Counted from the first letter of the stretch, positions 1-11,159 are shown. The stretch is DNA of 64,000 nt from Luteimonas sp. YGD11-2 (GCF_004118975.1 NZ_CP035376.1:1364001-1428000), one strand, 5' to 3'. A program made the numbers and translations. The notes: generated by a model from the letters alone, not told the origin.

Positions 1-1679
<1,679 letters not shown>

Positions 1680-1744
1680 GGGTTCAGCCTTCTCCTCCGG
1701 ATGGAGGGGTGGATGCGGATGCATGGAACGGCGAAGCGACGGGC

Positions 1745-2530
1745 TCAGCGCTGCACCCATGCCGGCGGGCGCTTGTCCAGGAACGCGGACAGGCCTTCCT
1801 GGCCTTCGGTGGAGACACGCAGCGCGGCGATCAGGGTGGCGTTGTCGTGGTCGCGGCGGTCGCGGTCGGGCTCGGCAAGCACTTCGCGCACCAGACGCTT
1901 GGCGTCGGCGGCGGCGAACGGGCCCGCCTTGAGCAGCAGGCCGATCTGCCGGTCGACCGCGGCGTCGAGCTCGGCTGCGGGTACCACCTCGTGCAGCAGG
2001 CCCATGCGATGTGCCTGCTCCGCATCGAAGATCTCGGCGGTTGCGAACCAGCGGCGCGCCTGGCGCGGACCGATCGCGGCGATGACGTACGGCGAGATCA
2101 CCGCCGGCAACAGGCCGAGGCGGCTTTCGGTGAGACCGAACTTCGCCTCCGGCACGCCGATGGCGATGTCGCAGCAGGCCACCAGGCCGACGCCGCCGCC
2201 GAAAGCCGCGCCGTGCACGCGGGCGATGGTCGGCTTCGGGAGTTCATCGAGCGTGCGCATCAGGCGCGCGAGCGCCATCGCGTCATCGCGGTTCTCGACC
2301 TCGCTGGCGCCAGCCATCGCGCGCATCCAGTTGAGGTCGGCACCGGCGGAGAACGAGGCGCCGGCGCCCTCGATCACCACCGCACGCACGTCGGCGTCGC
2401 GGGCCACCTGCTCCACCGCGGCGGTGAGCGCGGCGATCAGGCCGGCATCGAAGGCGTTGTGCAGGTCGGGGCGATCCAGGCGCAGCCGGGCCACCGGGCC
2501 GTGGGTGACGAAGGTCAGGGCATCGGACAT
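1745..2530 (-). CDS. liuC: enoyl-CoA hydratase/isomerase family, probable methylglutaconyl-CoA hydratase
   Basis: Crotonase-fold enzyme, 261 residues from the chosen start MSDALTFVTHGPVARL. The oxyanion-hole segments GASFSAGADLNWM and GAAFGGGVGLVACCDIAIG are present, followed by FGLTESRLGLLPA with the acidic catalytic position. It would hydrate 3-methylglutaconyl-CoA to HMG-CoA, the step after methylcrotonyl-CoA carboxylase, in keeping with carboxylase subunits on both sides. The frame stays open 16 codons upstream (to 2578), but MSDALTF is where homologous proteins normally begin. Substrate assignment is from context; the fold itself is certain. Confidence 0.88.
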   Translation of the reverse strand: MSDALTFVTHGPVARLRLDRPDLHNAFDAGLIAALTAAVEQVARDADVRAVVIEGAGASFSAGADLNWMRAMAGASEVENRDDAMALARLMRTLDELPKPTIARVHGAAFGGGVGLVACCDIAIGVPEAKFGLTESRLGLLPAVISPYVIAAIGPRQARRWFATAEIFDAEQAHRMGLLHEVVPAAELDAAVDRQIGLLLKAGPFAAADAKRLVREVLAEPDRDRRDHDNATLIAALRVSTEGQEGLSAFLDKRPPAWVQR

Positions 2531-2679
2531 CGATACGGACTCGCGGAAACCGACCGGCATGATACCCGCGTCGTCCACGCCGGCCGGCGCAACGGCAGGC
2601 GTCGACCTGTGGCGGCGTCCACGACGTCGACTGGACGATTCCCGGTGCGCCCGGGGCGCGCGGTTGCCTGCAGGCCTAT

Positions 2680-3051
2680 CTAATGGCGCATCCCGCGCTT
2701 GCCCGGACGCCGCGTGTCATGGGTGGGGGTGACCTCGACGGCGAGGCTGAAACTGCGCTCGTCACTGCCGAAGAGCGCGCCGACGCCCACCACCTGGCGG
2801 TTGAGCTCCTTGCCGTCGCCATCGCGCACGACCAGTACCACCGAATATTCCCAGGCGCCGCCTTCGGCGGGGTGGCGGATGGTGCCTTCAACCTGCAGTG
2901 CATTGGTGGATGCACCGGCCACGCTGGCCGGCGCATCGAAGCGCAGGTAATGCCGGCACGACGGGCAGATCGTCGCGCTCTGCAGGATGGTGGTCTTGCA
3001 GTGCGGGCAGATGCGGGTCGCGCCGGCCTCGCCGGGCCGGCTGTTGCTCAC
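2680..3051 (-). CDS. small double zinc-ribbon protein, conserved hypothetical
   Basis: 123-residue protein. Its N-terminal third carries two CxxC knuckles (CPHCKTTILQSATICPSC), a zinc-ribbon arrangement. The remainder looks like a small beta-rich domain (WEYSVVLVVRDGDGKELNRQ) and the C-terminus is basic. The GTG start at 3051 overlaps the bactofilin stop codon by four bases (GTGA), implying translational coupling with the bactofilin gene. It may therefore work with the bactofilin at the cell envelope, but no biochemical role can be read from the sequence. An ATG-initiated longer version (3132) would overlap the bactofilin by about 85 bases and is less likely. Confidence 0.75.
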   Translation of the reverse strand: MSNSRPGEAGATRICPHCKTTILQSATICPSCRHYLRFDAPASVAGASTNALQVEGTIRHPAEGGAWEYSVVLVVRDGDGKELNRQVVGVGALFGSDERSFSLAVEVTPTHDTRRPGKRGMRH

Positions 3052-3593
3052 GGGGTGGCGGGTTCGAGGTCGGCCCTGTCGGTCTTCTCGACGCGTGCGC
3101 CCTTGGCCGCTGCCGGGCTCTCCCAGCCGCACTCGACATGCCCGCGGATCTTGGACCCGGCCGCCACGGTGAGCGTGCCGGCCTTGAGGTCGCCGCTCAT
3201 CACCGCGGTGTCGAGCAGTTCCACGCGCTGGGCGGATTCGATATTGCCCTCCAGCTCGCCGGCGACGATGACCTTGTCCGCGCGCACGCCACCATCGAGT
3301 TTGGCGCCGCGCTCCAGGGTGACATCGCCCTGCACGTTGACGTCGCCCTTGAAGCGGCCGGCGATGCGCACGTGCCCGGTGCCCTCGATCTTGCCCTCGA
3401 TGGTGAGGTTCGAGGCGATCAGCGATTCCTTGGCTTCCGGCTGGCTACTGCGCGGTGGCGCGCTCTGGGTCGGACGGAAGTCGGCCGCAGCGGGCGCAGG
3501 CGGCGGGTTGTCGCGCACGGCGGCAGGGGCGGGTTCATTGGCGAAGGACGGCACGTCCTTCCTGGTTTGACCGGGCGGGTTGAAGATGGCCAT
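3048..3593 (-). CDS. bactofilin family cytoskeletal protein
   Basis: 181 residues. A proline/alanine-rich N-terminal tail (about residues 1-55) is followed by a bactofilin beta-helix core: repeating strands such as SNLTIEGKIEGTGHVRIAGR, then FKGDVNVQGDVTLERGAKLD, ending near IRGHVEC. Bactofilins polymerise without nucleotides and scaffold envelope or morphogenetic proteins. Start ATG 3593 (MAIFNPPGQTRKD) was preferred because the upstream extension to 3740 looks non-coding. The gene sits between leucine-degradation genes without obvious functional connection and is coupled to the downstream zinc-ribbon gene. Confidence 0.85.
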   Translation of the reverse strand: MAIFNPPGQTRKDVPSFANEPAPAAVRDNPPPAPAAADFRPTQSAPPRSSQPEAKESLIASNLTIEGKIEGTGHVRIAGRFKGDVNVQGDVTLERGAKLDGGVRADKVIVAGELEGNIESAQRVELLDTAVMSGDLKAGTLTVAAGSKIRGHVECGWESPAAAKGARVEKTDRADLEPATP

Positions 3594-3810
3594 GGAGTTC
3601 CTCGGCAGGACGGTGGCGTGCGGGCCGGACAGGGAAACGCGCGGATGCCGCGCGACGGCGAAGCCGCTGCCCGAGACTAGCACGCAGCCCGCACCGCCCC
3701 GTTGTGACCGGCTGCCCCGAATGACCAGCGCAGTCAACACCTTACGCGTCGGTATTCACTCGGGACCTGCGCTGTATACACATGTCATCTACGCCAGTAC
3801 CCGCGCCCTG

Positions 3811-5418
3811 TTACATCCGGAACACGCCGAACTGGGCCGGCTCCACCGGGGCATTGAGGGCGGTGGACAGGCCCAGGCCGAGCACGCGGCGGGTGTCGGC
3901 CGGATCGATGATGCCGTCATCCCACAGCCGGGCAGTCGCGTACCACGGGCTGCCCTGGTGTTCGTACTGCTCGCGGATCGGCTGCTTGAAGGCGTCTTCC
4001 TCGTCCGCGCTCCAGCTGCCGCCCTTGCCCTCGATGCCATCGCGCTTCACGGTCGCCAGCACGCTCGCGGCCTGCTCGCCGCCCATCACGCTGATGCGCG
4101 CGTTGGGCCACATCCACAGGAAGCGCGCGCCATAGGCGCGGCCGCACATCGCGTAGTTCCCGGCGCCGAAGCTGCCGCCGATGACCACGGTGAACTTCGG
4201 CACGCTCGAGCAGGCGACCGCCGTGACCATCTTCGCCCCGTCCTTGGCGATCCCCGCGTTCTCGTATTTGCGCCCGACCATGAAGCCGGTGATGTTCTGC
4301 AGGAACACCAGCGGAATGCCGCGCTGGTTGCACAGCTGGATGAAGTGCGCGCCCTTGAGCGCGCTCTCGCCGAACAGGATGCCGTTGTTGGCAACGATGC
4401 CGACCGGGTAGCCATGCAGATGGGCGAAGCCGGTCACCAGGGTCTTGCCGTAGCGTGCCTTGAACTCCTGGAACTCGCTGCCATCGACCACGCGTGCGAT
4501 CACCTCGCGGATGTCGAACGGCCGCCGCGTGTCCTTGGGCACGATGCCGTACAGCTCGTCGGCCGGGTAGAGCGGTTCGACCGGCGCACGCACCGCCACC
4601 GGCACGTGCTTGGCGCGGTTGAAGCCGGCGACGATGTCGCGTGCGATCTGCAGCGCATGGCGGTCGTCCTCGGCGAAATGATCGGCGACGCCCGACACGC
4701 TGGTGTGCACGTCGGCACCGCCCAGCGATTCGGCGTCCACCACCTCGCCGGTCGCGGCCTTCACCAGCGGCGGGCCGCCGAGGAAGATCGTGCCCTGTTC
4801 CTTGACGATGACGCTCTCGTCGCACATCGCCGGCACGTACGCACCACCGGCGGTGCAACTGCCCATCACCACGGCGACCTGCGGGATGTTCTCCGCCGAC
4901 AGCCGCGCCTGGTTGTAGAAGATGCGGCCGAAATGCTCCCTGTCCGGGAACACCTCGTCCTGCAGCGGCAGGAACGCGCCGCCGGAGTCCACCAGATAGA
5001 CGCAGGGCAGGCGGTTCTCGCGGGCGATCTCCTGCGCTCGCAGGTGCTTCTTCACCGTCATCGGGAAGTAGGTGCCGCCCTTGACGGTGGCATCGTTGGC
5101 AACGATCACCACTTCCTGGCCCATCACCCGGCCGATGCCGCAGATCATGCCGGCGGCGGGCGCGGCGCCGTCGTACATCTCTTCGGCAGCCAGTGGTGCG
5201 ATCTCGAGGAACGGCGACCCCGGATCCAGCAGAGCGAGCACGCGCTCGCGCGGCGGCAGCTTGCCGCGCGCCGCATGCCGCTGCTGCGCCGCCTCGCCGC
5301 CGCCGGCCGCCGCCCGCCGCAGGCGCTGCCTCAGCTCGTCGGCAAGCGCACGGTGGTAGTCCGCGTTTTCGCGGAAGTCGGCGGAACGCGGGTCGATTTC
5401 GGTCGCGAGAACGGGCAT
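3811..5418 (-). CDS. liuB: methylcrotonyl-CoA carboxylase, carboxyltransferase (beta) subunit
   Basis: 535 residues beginning [20 protein letters not shown]. It transfers CO2 from carboxybiotin to the acyl-CoA. Both crotonase-like halves are visible: the N-terminal acyl-CoA site ([20 protein letters not shown], then [15 protein letters not shown]) and the C-terminal biotin site ([20 protein letters not shown] and [17 protein letters not shown]). Length and motifs fit the methylcrotonyl rather than the propionyl branch. It pairs with the biotin carboxylase subunit at the window's left edge, separated here by unrelated genes. The long upstream open frame has no extra homologous residues. Confidence 0.93.
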   Translation of the reverse strand: MPVLATEIDPRSADFRENADYHRALADELRQRLRRAAAGGGEAAQQRHAARGKLPPRERVLALLDPGSPFLEIAPLAAEEMYDGAAPAAGMICGIGRVMGQEVVIVANDATVKGGTYFPMTVKKHLRAQEIARENRLPCVYLVDSGGAFLPLQDEVFPDREHFGRIFYNQARLSAENIPQVAVVMGSCTAGGAYVPAMCDESVIVKEQGTIFLGGPPLVKAATGEVVDAESLGGADVHTSVSGVADHFAEDDRHALQIARDIVAGFNRAKHVPVAVRAPVEPLYPADELYGIVPKDTRRPFDIREVIARVVDGSEFQEFKARYGKTLVTGFAHLHGYPVGIVANNGILFGESALKGAHFIQLCNQRGIPLVFLQNITGFMVGRKYENAGIAKDGAKMVTAVACSSVPKFTVVIGGSFGAGNYAMCGRAYGARFLWMWPNARISVMGGEQAASVLATVKRDGIEGKGGSWSADEEDAFKQPIREQYEHQGSPWYATARLWDDGIIDPADTRRVLGLGLSTALNAPVEPAQFGVFRM

Positions 5419-5660
5419 GGCATCGGGGCGGTGTGCGAAAGGCCGACAAGGATACCCGTTGCCCGGTCCGCGCCTGCCGGACGGTGCAGACGGACCTGGA
5501 GGATGTCGGCACACGACCGGTCACGGCGAGGTGCTCGGAAGGGCTGATCGCTCACCGCGCGTGGGACGTGGCCGCCCATCGCGGCCACAGGGGGATGCCC
5601 GGCCGGGTATCCCGCGTGTTGCTCCCGAATCACCGGCCATCCACCGCCGGCTCCGGGAGA
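5419..5660. other. intergenic region upstream of liuB
   Basis: GC-rich non-coding stretch between the liuB start and the terminator of the lipoprotein gene. It should hold the liuB promoter on the minus strand, but I see no convincing -35/-10 pair or operator. Nothing else recognisable. Confidence 0.5.
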
Positions 5661-5689
5661 ACAAAAGAAAGGCCCACACGAGGTGGGCC
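5661..5689 (-). terminator. intrinsic terminator of the 5730-6125 lipoprotein gene
   Basis: On the minus strand a perfect 7-bp stem (arms 5683-5689 and 5671-5677, GGCCCAC/GTGGGCC) closes a five-base loop and runs directly into a T-rich tract (5661-5670). It lies 41 bp after the lipoprotein stop codon. Confidence 0.85.
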
Positions 5690-5729
5690 CTGAAGGACGT
5701 CAGCCGGACTCCGGCTGCGAACCGGAGGC

Positions 5730-6125
5730 TCAATCGCCGTCGGTGCGCGCGTCGCGCGCGGCGGCGTCGGCGTTCTCAGCCGCACGATCGAGTGCGTCGG
5801 AGGTGTTGCGTGCAGCGGCAGCGGCACCCTCGGACACGTCGGCTGCCGCCTCGCGGGTGGCGGCCTCGGTACGGGCGGCAGCTTCACGGCTGGCCTCGCG
5901 TGCGTCGGCGGCGGCTTCGCGCGACTGCGCGGCGGCAGCGTCGGCACCGGCGGAGATCGCGTTGCCCGTTTCGTCGAGCGCCTGCGCCGCGTTGGCCCGC
6001 GCGCGCTCGGCGGCGGCGTCAGCCTCGGCGGCGTTGGCGCGCGCCTCCGGCGAGTCGCTGTTCTGGCAGGCCGACAGGGCCAGGGTCGATGCAATGGCGA
6101 GCACGATCAGTTTGCTGTTGAGCAT
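5730..6125 (-). CDS. small alanine-rich lipoprotein (paralogue of 6316-6654)
   Basis: 131 residues. The N-terminus MLNSKLIVLAIASTLALSAC is a lipoprotein signal peptide with a lipobox (LSAC, Cys20). The mature part is almost wholly Ala with regularly spaced Glu, Asp and Arg (for example SREAAADAREASREAAARTE), predicting a long amphipathic helix or coiled coil. The architecture recalls Lpp-type envelope lipoproteins, but no specific family is recognisable. The gene has its own terminator and a paralogue 190 bp upstream. Probable location is the periplasm, anchored in the membrane; function unknown. Confidence 0.85.
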   Translation of the reverse strand: MLNSKLIVLAIASTLALSACQNSDSPEARANAAEADAAAERARANAAQALDETGNAISAGADAAAAQSREAAADAREASREAAARTEAATREAAADVSEGAAAAARNTSDALDRAAENADAAARDARTDGD

Positions 6126-6233
6126 GGTCTTCTCCGCGCCGGTGGCGCTTGGTGGTAGGCGGGCGCAGTGTTTGCGGCCTGCGGTGAAGAGTGCGTTGAA
6201 GGCGGCTTCGCGTGTTCAGCAAAGGCCGCGGAC

Positions 6234-6266
6234 AGAAAAAAAGAGACCGCCCTTGCGGGCGGTCTC
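6234..6266 (-). terminator. intrinsic terminator of the 6316-6654 lipoprotein gene
   Basis: Perfect 10-bp stem on the minus strand (6257-6266 with 6243-6252, GAGACCGCCC-type arms) with a four-base loop, followed by a run of T (6234-6242). It is placed 50 bp after the stop codon. Confidence 0.9.
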
Positions 6267-6315
6267 CTGTACTACCAGCTGCAGACTGCGGATCCGGGGA
6301 TCCGCGGCAAGCGGC

Positions 6316-6654
6316 TTACTGGCCGTCGGCAGCCTGCTCGGCGTTGTCGGCAGCGTCCTCGGCCACGTCGGCCGCGGTCTCGGCAACGTCGGCAGCAGCG
6401 TCGGCAGCGTCGTTGGTCGCGGCAGCGGTGGCGTCGGTCGCGGCGTTGGCAGCAACGTCGGCGGCGACAGCGGCGGTGTCAGCGGACTCCTGGGCGGCGT
6501 CAGCGAACGGCGCAGCAGCGGCGTCGGCCTGGGCCTGGGCTTCGGCAGCGGCGTCAGCGGCGTCGGCAGCGGAGTCCTGGGCGGAGTTCTGGTTCGAGCA
6601 CGCGGCCAGGGCGAAGCCCATGGCGAGGGCGAGCAGAGCCTTGTTGATGGACAT
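6316..6654 (-). CDS. small alanine-rich lipoprotein (paralogue of 5730-6125)
   Basis: 112 residues starting MSINKALLALAMGFALAAC, a lipoprotein signal with lipobox LAAC (Cys19). The mature chain is Ala-rich with Asp, Glu and Gln at helical spacing (AADVAETAADVAEDAADNAE), so a long acidic helix is expected. It is shorter and more acidic than its downstream paralogue, which has more Arg. Each gene has its own terminator, suggesting independent monocistronic transcripts. Both may be abundant envelope lipoproteins. No conserved catalytic or binding motif is present. Confidence 0.85.
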   Translation of the reverse strand: MSINKALLALAMGFALAACSNQNSAQDSAADAADAAAEAQAQADAAAAPFADAAQESADTAAVAADVAANAATDATAAATNDAADAAADVAETAADVAEDAADNAEQAADGQ

Positions 6655-6707
6655 GGTGAATTTCCTCGTCGTTGTTGAAACAAACGCGCTCGATGCGCGC
6701 CGGGCAA

Positions 6708-6736
6708 CATGATGACAAGCCGATGATGGCTGTCAA
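6708..6736 (-). promoter_or_regulatory. candidate promoter for lipoprotein gene 6316-6654
   Basis: Minus-strand TTGACA (6731-6736) is a perfect -35 hexamer. A 17-base spacer separates it from ATCATG (6708-6713), a poor -10. It lies 54 bp upstream of the start codon in a short region that is clearly less GC-rich than its surroundings. Confidence 0.45.
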
Positions 6737-6768
6737 GCAGGCGTTTGGAAACTTTCGTAAAGAGCGCG

Positions 6769-7953
6769 TTAACCCTGTTGCGGCAACTCGATCGCAATGG
6801 CCGTGGCCTCGCCGCCGCCGATGCACAGGGAAGCGATTCCACGGCGCAGATTGCGCGACTTCAGCGCGTGCACCAGGGTCACCACGACGCGTGCGCCGGA
6901 GGCTCCGATGGGGTGGCCGAGGGCGCAAGCGCCACCATTCACATTCAGCTTCTGGTGGGGAATCCCGAGGTCCTTCATGGGCGCCATGGCCACGCTTGCG
7001 AAGGCCTCGTTGACTTCGAACAGGTCGACGTCGTCCACCGTCCAGCCGGCCTTCTCCATGACCGCACGGATCGCCGCCACCGGGGCGGTGGTGAACCATT
7101 CCGGCGCCTGCGCATGGCCTGCGTGCGCGACGATGCGCGCCAGCGGCTCCAGCCCGCGCTTCGCCGCCTCGTCGGCCGACATCAGCACGGTGGCGGCGGC
7201 GCCGTCGGAGATCTTCGACGACGACGCGGCGGTTAGCCGGCCTTCCTTGCCGAACGCCGGGCGCAGGCCGGGGATGCGCGAGGGGTCGATCTTCCCGGGC
7301 TCCTCGTCGGTGTCGACCACGGTGTCGCCCTTGCGGCCCTTGACCGTGACCGGGACGATCTCCGCCTTGAAGGCACCGTTGCCGGTGGCTTCCTGGGCGC
7401 GGCGCACGCTCTCGGTGGAGAACCCGTCCAGCGCCTCGCGGCTGAAGTCGTAGGCCTCGCACATGGCATCACCGAACACGCCCATGGCCTTGCCGTCGTA
7501 GGGGTTGGTCAGGCCGTCCCAGGCCATGTGGTCGAGCATCTCGGCACTGCCGTAGCGCACGCCGGTGCGCGAGCCGTTGAGCAGGTGCGGCGCATTGGTC
7601 ATCGACTCCATGCCACCCGCGACGACCACCGACGACGAGCCGGCCTTGATGAGGTCGTGGGCGAACATGATCGCCTTCATGCCCGAACCGCAGACCTTGT
7701 TGATGGTGGTGGCACCGGCGGCATCGGGAATGCCGGCCGCGCGCGAGGCCTGGCGCGCGGGCGCCTGGCCGAGGCCTGCGGGCAGCACGCAGCCCATGAT
7801 CACTTCCTCGACCTGGTCGGCCGCGAGGCCGGCGTGGGTCAGTGCGCCCTCGATCGCCGCGGCACCCAGGGTGGGCGTCGGCACGCCGGTGAACTGGCCG
7901 AGGAAGGAACCGATGGCCGTGCGCTTGGCGCCGACGATGACGACATCTTGCAT
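6769..7953 (-). CDS. acetyl-CoA C-acetyltransferase (thiolase II)
   Basis: 394 residues, the usual length for biosynthetic/degradative thiolases (AtoB/PhaA type). The nucleophilic cysteine is Cys88 in INKVCGSGMKA. The second active-site block NGGACALGHPIGASG carries the His, and the C-terminal CIGGGEATAIAIE carries the second catalytic Cys. It reversibly cleaves acetoacetyl-CoA to two acetyl-CoA. In the leucine context it would finish the pathway after acetoacetate activation, although no acetoacetate-CoA transferase is in the window. The start MQDVVIVGAKRTAIG is unambiguous. Confidence 0.95.
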   Translation of the reverse strand: MQDVVIVGAKRTAIGSFLGQFTGVPTPTLGAAAIEGALTHAGLAADQVEEVIMGCVLPAGLGQAPARQASRAAGIPDAAGATTINKVCGSGMKAIMFAHDLIKAGSSSVVVAGGMESMTNAPHLLNGSRTGVRYGSAEMLDHMAWDGLTNPYDGKAMGVFGDAMCEAYDFSREALDGFSTESVRRAQEATGNGAFKAEIVPVTVKGRKGDTVVDTDEEPGKIDPSRIPGLRPAFGKEGRLTAASSSKISDGAAATVLMSADEAAKRGLEPLARIVAHAGHAQAPEWFTTAPVAAIRAVMEKAGWTVDDVDLFEVNEAFASVAMAPMKDLGIPHQKLNVNGGACALGHPIGASGARVVVTLVHALKSRNLRRGIASLCIGGGEATAIAIELPQQG

Positions 7954-8156
7954 GGAGAACTCCGGAAGCGGGCCGCGTGGGGCGGACTGATGGCGCCATT
8001 ATCCGGGCCGCGCCGGAGCCCGGCAAACCTGAAGGGGTCATCTGCACCGCGAATGCGCGGCACGGTTCAGCCGCGCGGCGCTGGCGGCCGCGCGTGGCGA
8101 CGGTATAGATTCGCGTGATCGCGCGCGGCGCGGCACATCAGGAAGGGAAGGGGACC

Positions 8157-11027
8157 ATGACGAAGCACAACGGAATGCATGCATGGCGCGCGCTGCGCCG
8201 CTCGGCGCTGGCCGCCGCGGTGGTGGCGACGCTTTCGGCCTGTGGCGGAGGCGGTGGCGACACGATCCGGCCGGAAGTCCCGCCGCCGGTGAGCCCGCCG
8301 CCCACCACGCCGCCGCCCACGCCGCCGCCGACCGTGGTGCAGCCGCCGAACCCCGCCTACAGCCGCCACCTCGAGCTCACCAATGCCTATCCGGCACTGG
8401 GCGCCGGGCTGACCGGCGAGGGCATCGTGATCGGGGTGATCGACAGCGGCGTCAACCGCAACCATCCTTCGCTGCGCGGCCGGGTCGTCGACAACCTGGT
8501 CTACGTCAACCGCAACATCAATGACATGTCGGTGGACGACAAGGACGGGCATGGCACCGCGGTGGCACAGGTGATCGCCGGCGGCCCGTTCGGCGAATGG
8601 CCGGGTGGCCTGGCGCAGGGCGCGAGCATCGTGTCGGCGCGGATCATCAATGACGAGCCGCCGGAGGACGACGGCTCCGGCGACGGCAACCCGGTCAGCG
8701 GCGCGCTCGGTCTGGAGCCCATCCACAACGACCTGATCGCGCGCGGCATGCGGATCATGAACAACTCCTGGGGCGGCCTGTACTGGAACGACGCCAATGC
8801 GACCGCGCCGATCGCGGCCGAATACCGTCGCTTCATCACCCAGACCGACGGCCTGGTGGTGTTCGCCGCCGGCAACCGCGATCCCGACTCCAACGATTCG
8901 ATGGCACTCACCGACATGGCCGGGCTGCCGAGCCAGGCCGGGCCGAACGACAGCAGGCCGGCCGCGGACCTCGAGCGTGGCTGGCTGGCGGTGGTGGCGG
9001 TGGATACCGACAACCCCTCGCAGCTGGCGTCGTTCTCCCGCACCTGCGCCTATGCCCGCAGCTACTGTCTGGCCGCGCCCGGAACGGTCATCGTCACCGG
9101 TACCAACGATGCCCCGGACGATCCGGAGTACTGGCGCTGGCGCGGCACCTCGTTCGCCGCTCCGCAGGTCTCCGGCGCGGCCGCACTGGTATGGGAAGCG
9201 TTCCCGTACTTCAACAACGACCTGGTCCGGCAGACCCTGCTGGGCACCGCCACCGACATCGGCGAAGCCGGCGTGGACGACGTGTTCGGCTACGGCCTGC
9301 TCGATGTCGGCAAGGCGATCCAGGGGCCGGGCCGCTTCGACTGGGGGCGCGTCACCGTCGACTTCGACGGGCTGGAGTCCGACTGGTCCAACGACATCGC
9401 CGGCGCCGGCGGCCTGACCAAGCGCGGCGACGGCAGGCTGGTACTAACCGGCGACAACACCTACCGCGGCGATACCCGTGTCGAGGAAGGCACGCTGTGG
9501 GTCGGAGGTGCGCTGCGCGACTCCGACGTGGCCATTGCCAGCGCGGGCACCCTCGGCGGCGGTGGCCGCGTGGACGGCAACGTCGACAACCAGGGCACGA
9601 TGGCGCTCGACGCAGGCAACGGCTTCAGCATCGGCGGCAACTACGTGCAGGGCGCGAATGCACGGCTGGCGGTCACGCTGGGTCATGGCGCGCTGCAGGT
9701 GCAGGGCAATGCCAGTCTCGACGGCACCGTGCACGTGGCCGGCGCACGCCAGGGCTACGTGACCCGTGACCGCGAGGAGATCCTGCGCGTCGCCGGCACC
9801 CGCAGCGGGTTCTTCGAAGGCGTGACCTACGACGCCAACCGCGTATTCTTCCAGGGTTCGGTGAGCTACGACTTCGAGAGCGTGTGGCTCAACATCACCC
9901 GTCTCGACGTGCAGGCCGCGGCCTCCGCGATGGGCAACATGACCCCGGCCGCGCTCTCGGCGGCCGAACGCGTGGAAGGCGCGTTCCGGCAGATCGACGG
10001 GCAGCTGGATGCCGGTGGCCGCGGCCCGATCGCCGACGGCTTCATCCGCACCGCGGGCGACTTCCAGTCGCTGGCCGACGCCAACACCGCGCGCACCGCA
10101 CTGTCGAGCCTTTCCGGCGAACTGCATGCGCTGGCCTCCAGCGCGACCTTCGACCATGTCGACATCGGCCGGCGGGCGCTGTCGTCGCAGCTGTCGGGGA
10201 GCCTGGAGCGCCCGCAGGCCGTTGGCGGCTGGCAGAAGCGCCTGGGTGCGGGCGGCGAGGGTGGCTTCGCGGCCGGGCAGTCGTCGTTCGACGGCTGGCT
10301 GCTCGGGCAGGATTTCCGCCTCGCCGACGGCACGATTGCCGGTTTCGCGTTCGGCGAGATGCAGGCCGACAGCCGCCGCGCCGACAGCCGTGACCGTGGG
10401 CAGGATCGCCAGGTGCAGGCGCAGATGTTTGCCGGCAAGGCGTTCGGCAATGCGCACGTGCTCGGCCAGGCCGGCGTCGGCCGCTTCGACCGCGAGCTTC
10501 GCCGCGACCTCTACACCGGTGCGCAGTGGTCGGGCGTGCACAGCAACTACGCCGGCGACATCACCACCGCGGCCATCGAGGGCGGCTACCGTTTCGATCT
10601 CGGTGCCGATGGGCGGCTCACCCCGTACCTCGGTGCCGAATACACCCGCATCGACAGCGACGGCTTCCGCGAACTGGGCGCCGAGGGCTTCGGCCTGCGC
10701 ACCGATGCCTGGACCTCGAGCCGCAGCCAGGCGGTCGCGGGCCTGCGCGGGGCGTGGGAGCTGTCGCGCTTCAGCGTGCATGGCTATGCCGAATGGCAGC
10801 ACACGCTGTCGGCGCAGGGCCTCGATATCGACGCCAGCTTCGTCGGCGTGGACGCGTGGTCGGCACTGCGCGGCCTGCAGCCGGGTCGGTCCGGCGGGCT
10901 GTTCGGCATCGGCATCGATGCCTGGGCCGGTCGCGACGCACGGGTGAACTTCGGCTACGACCAGCGCTTCGGCCCACGCGGCGACGACCGCATGCTGTCG
11001 ATGCGTTACGTCAAGGGTTTCTGGTAA
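8157..11027 (+). CDS. subtilisin-family (S8) autotransporter serine protease with lipoprotein signal
   Basis: 956 residues. The N-terminus ends in a lipobox (LSAC, Cys29), followed by a polyproline linker (residues about 40-66). The S8 protease domain has the triad Asp96 (GVIDSGVN), His132 (DGHGTAVAQ) and Ser332 (GTSFAAPQVSG). A passenger-associated repeat region (LTKRGDGRLVLTGDNTYRG) leads to a C-terminal beta-barrel of roughly 280 residues ending in aromatic FW. This is the architecture of surface maturation proteases such as NalP and SphB1, which are also lipidated. Start ATG 8157 follows a purine-rich ribosome site. It interrupts the minus-strand catabolic genes and is probably monocistronic. 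Confidence 0.93.
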   Translation: MTKHNGMHAWRALRRSALAAAVVATLSACGGGGGDTIRPEVPPPVSPPPTTPPPTPPPTVVQPPNPAYSRHLELTNAYPALGAGLTGEGIVIGVIDSGVNRNHPSLRGRVVDNLVYVNRNINDMSVDDKDGHGTAVAQVIAGGPFGEWPGGLAQGASIVSARIINDEPPEDDGSGDGNPVSGALGLEPIHNDLIARGMRIMNNSWGGLYWNDANATAPIAAEYRRFITQTDGLVVFAAGNRDPDSNDSMALTDMAGLPSQAGPNDSRPAADLERGWLAVVAVDTDNPSQLASFSRTCAYARSYCLAAPGTVIVTGTNDAPDDPEYWRWRGTSFAAPQVSGAAALVWEAFPYFNNDLVRQTLLGTATDIGEAGVDDVFGYGLLDVGKAIQGPGRFDWGRVTVDFDGLESDWSNDIAGAGGLTKRGDGRLVLTGDNTYRGDTRVEEGTLWVGGALRDSDVAIASAGTLGGGGRVDGNVDNQGTMALDAGNGFSIGGNYVQGANARLAVTLGHGALQVQGNASLDGTVHVAGARQGYVTRDREEILRVAGTRSGFFEGVTYDANRVFFQGSVSYDFESVWLNITRLDVQAAASAMGNMTPAALSAAERVEGAFRQIDGQLDAGGRGPIADGFIRTAGDFQSLADANTARTALSSLSGELHALASSATFDHVDIGRRALSSQLSGSLERPQAVGGWQKRLGAGGEGGFAAGQSSFDGWLLGQDFRLADGTIAGFAFGEMQADSRRADSRDRGQDRQVQAQMFAGKAFGNAHVLGQAGVGRFDRELRRDLYTGAQWSGVHSNYAGDITTAAIEGGYRFDLGADGRLTPYLGAEYTRIDSDGFRELGAEGFGLRTDAWTSSRSQAVAGLRGAWELSRFSVHGYAEWQHTLSAQGLDIDASFVGVDAWSALRGLQPGRSGGLFGIGIDAWAGRDARVNFGYDQRFGPRGDDRMLSMRYVKGFW

Positions 11028-11048
11028 CCACAGGGCGCTTCGGCGTAA

Positions 11049-11098
11049 CCCCTCTCCCGCGTGCGGGAGAGGGTGCCCCGAAGGGGCGGGTGAGGGCC
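11049..11098. repeat. palindromic intergenic repeat, copy 1
   Basis: About 50 bases: an inverted repeat CCTCTCCCGC/GCGGGAGAGG, then a short GCCCC/GGGGC hairpin and a GTGAGGGC tail. The same element recurs at 20268-20317 (inside a gene) and, interrupted and inverted, at 12376-12497. It lies 22 bp after the autotransporter stop and could also serve as a terminator. It resembles REP-like elements common in Xanthomonadaceae (recognition from memory). Confidence 0.75.
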
Positions 11099-11159
11099 GT
11101 TGCCGGCCTCATCGCAGTGGTGGGCCCGGATAAGCGACGCGCGTTCGGGCATCAGGTCG

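Noticed and set aside
3580..5547. Long plus-strand open frame
   Set aside because: Antisense to liuB, which has unmistakable carboxyltransferase motifs.
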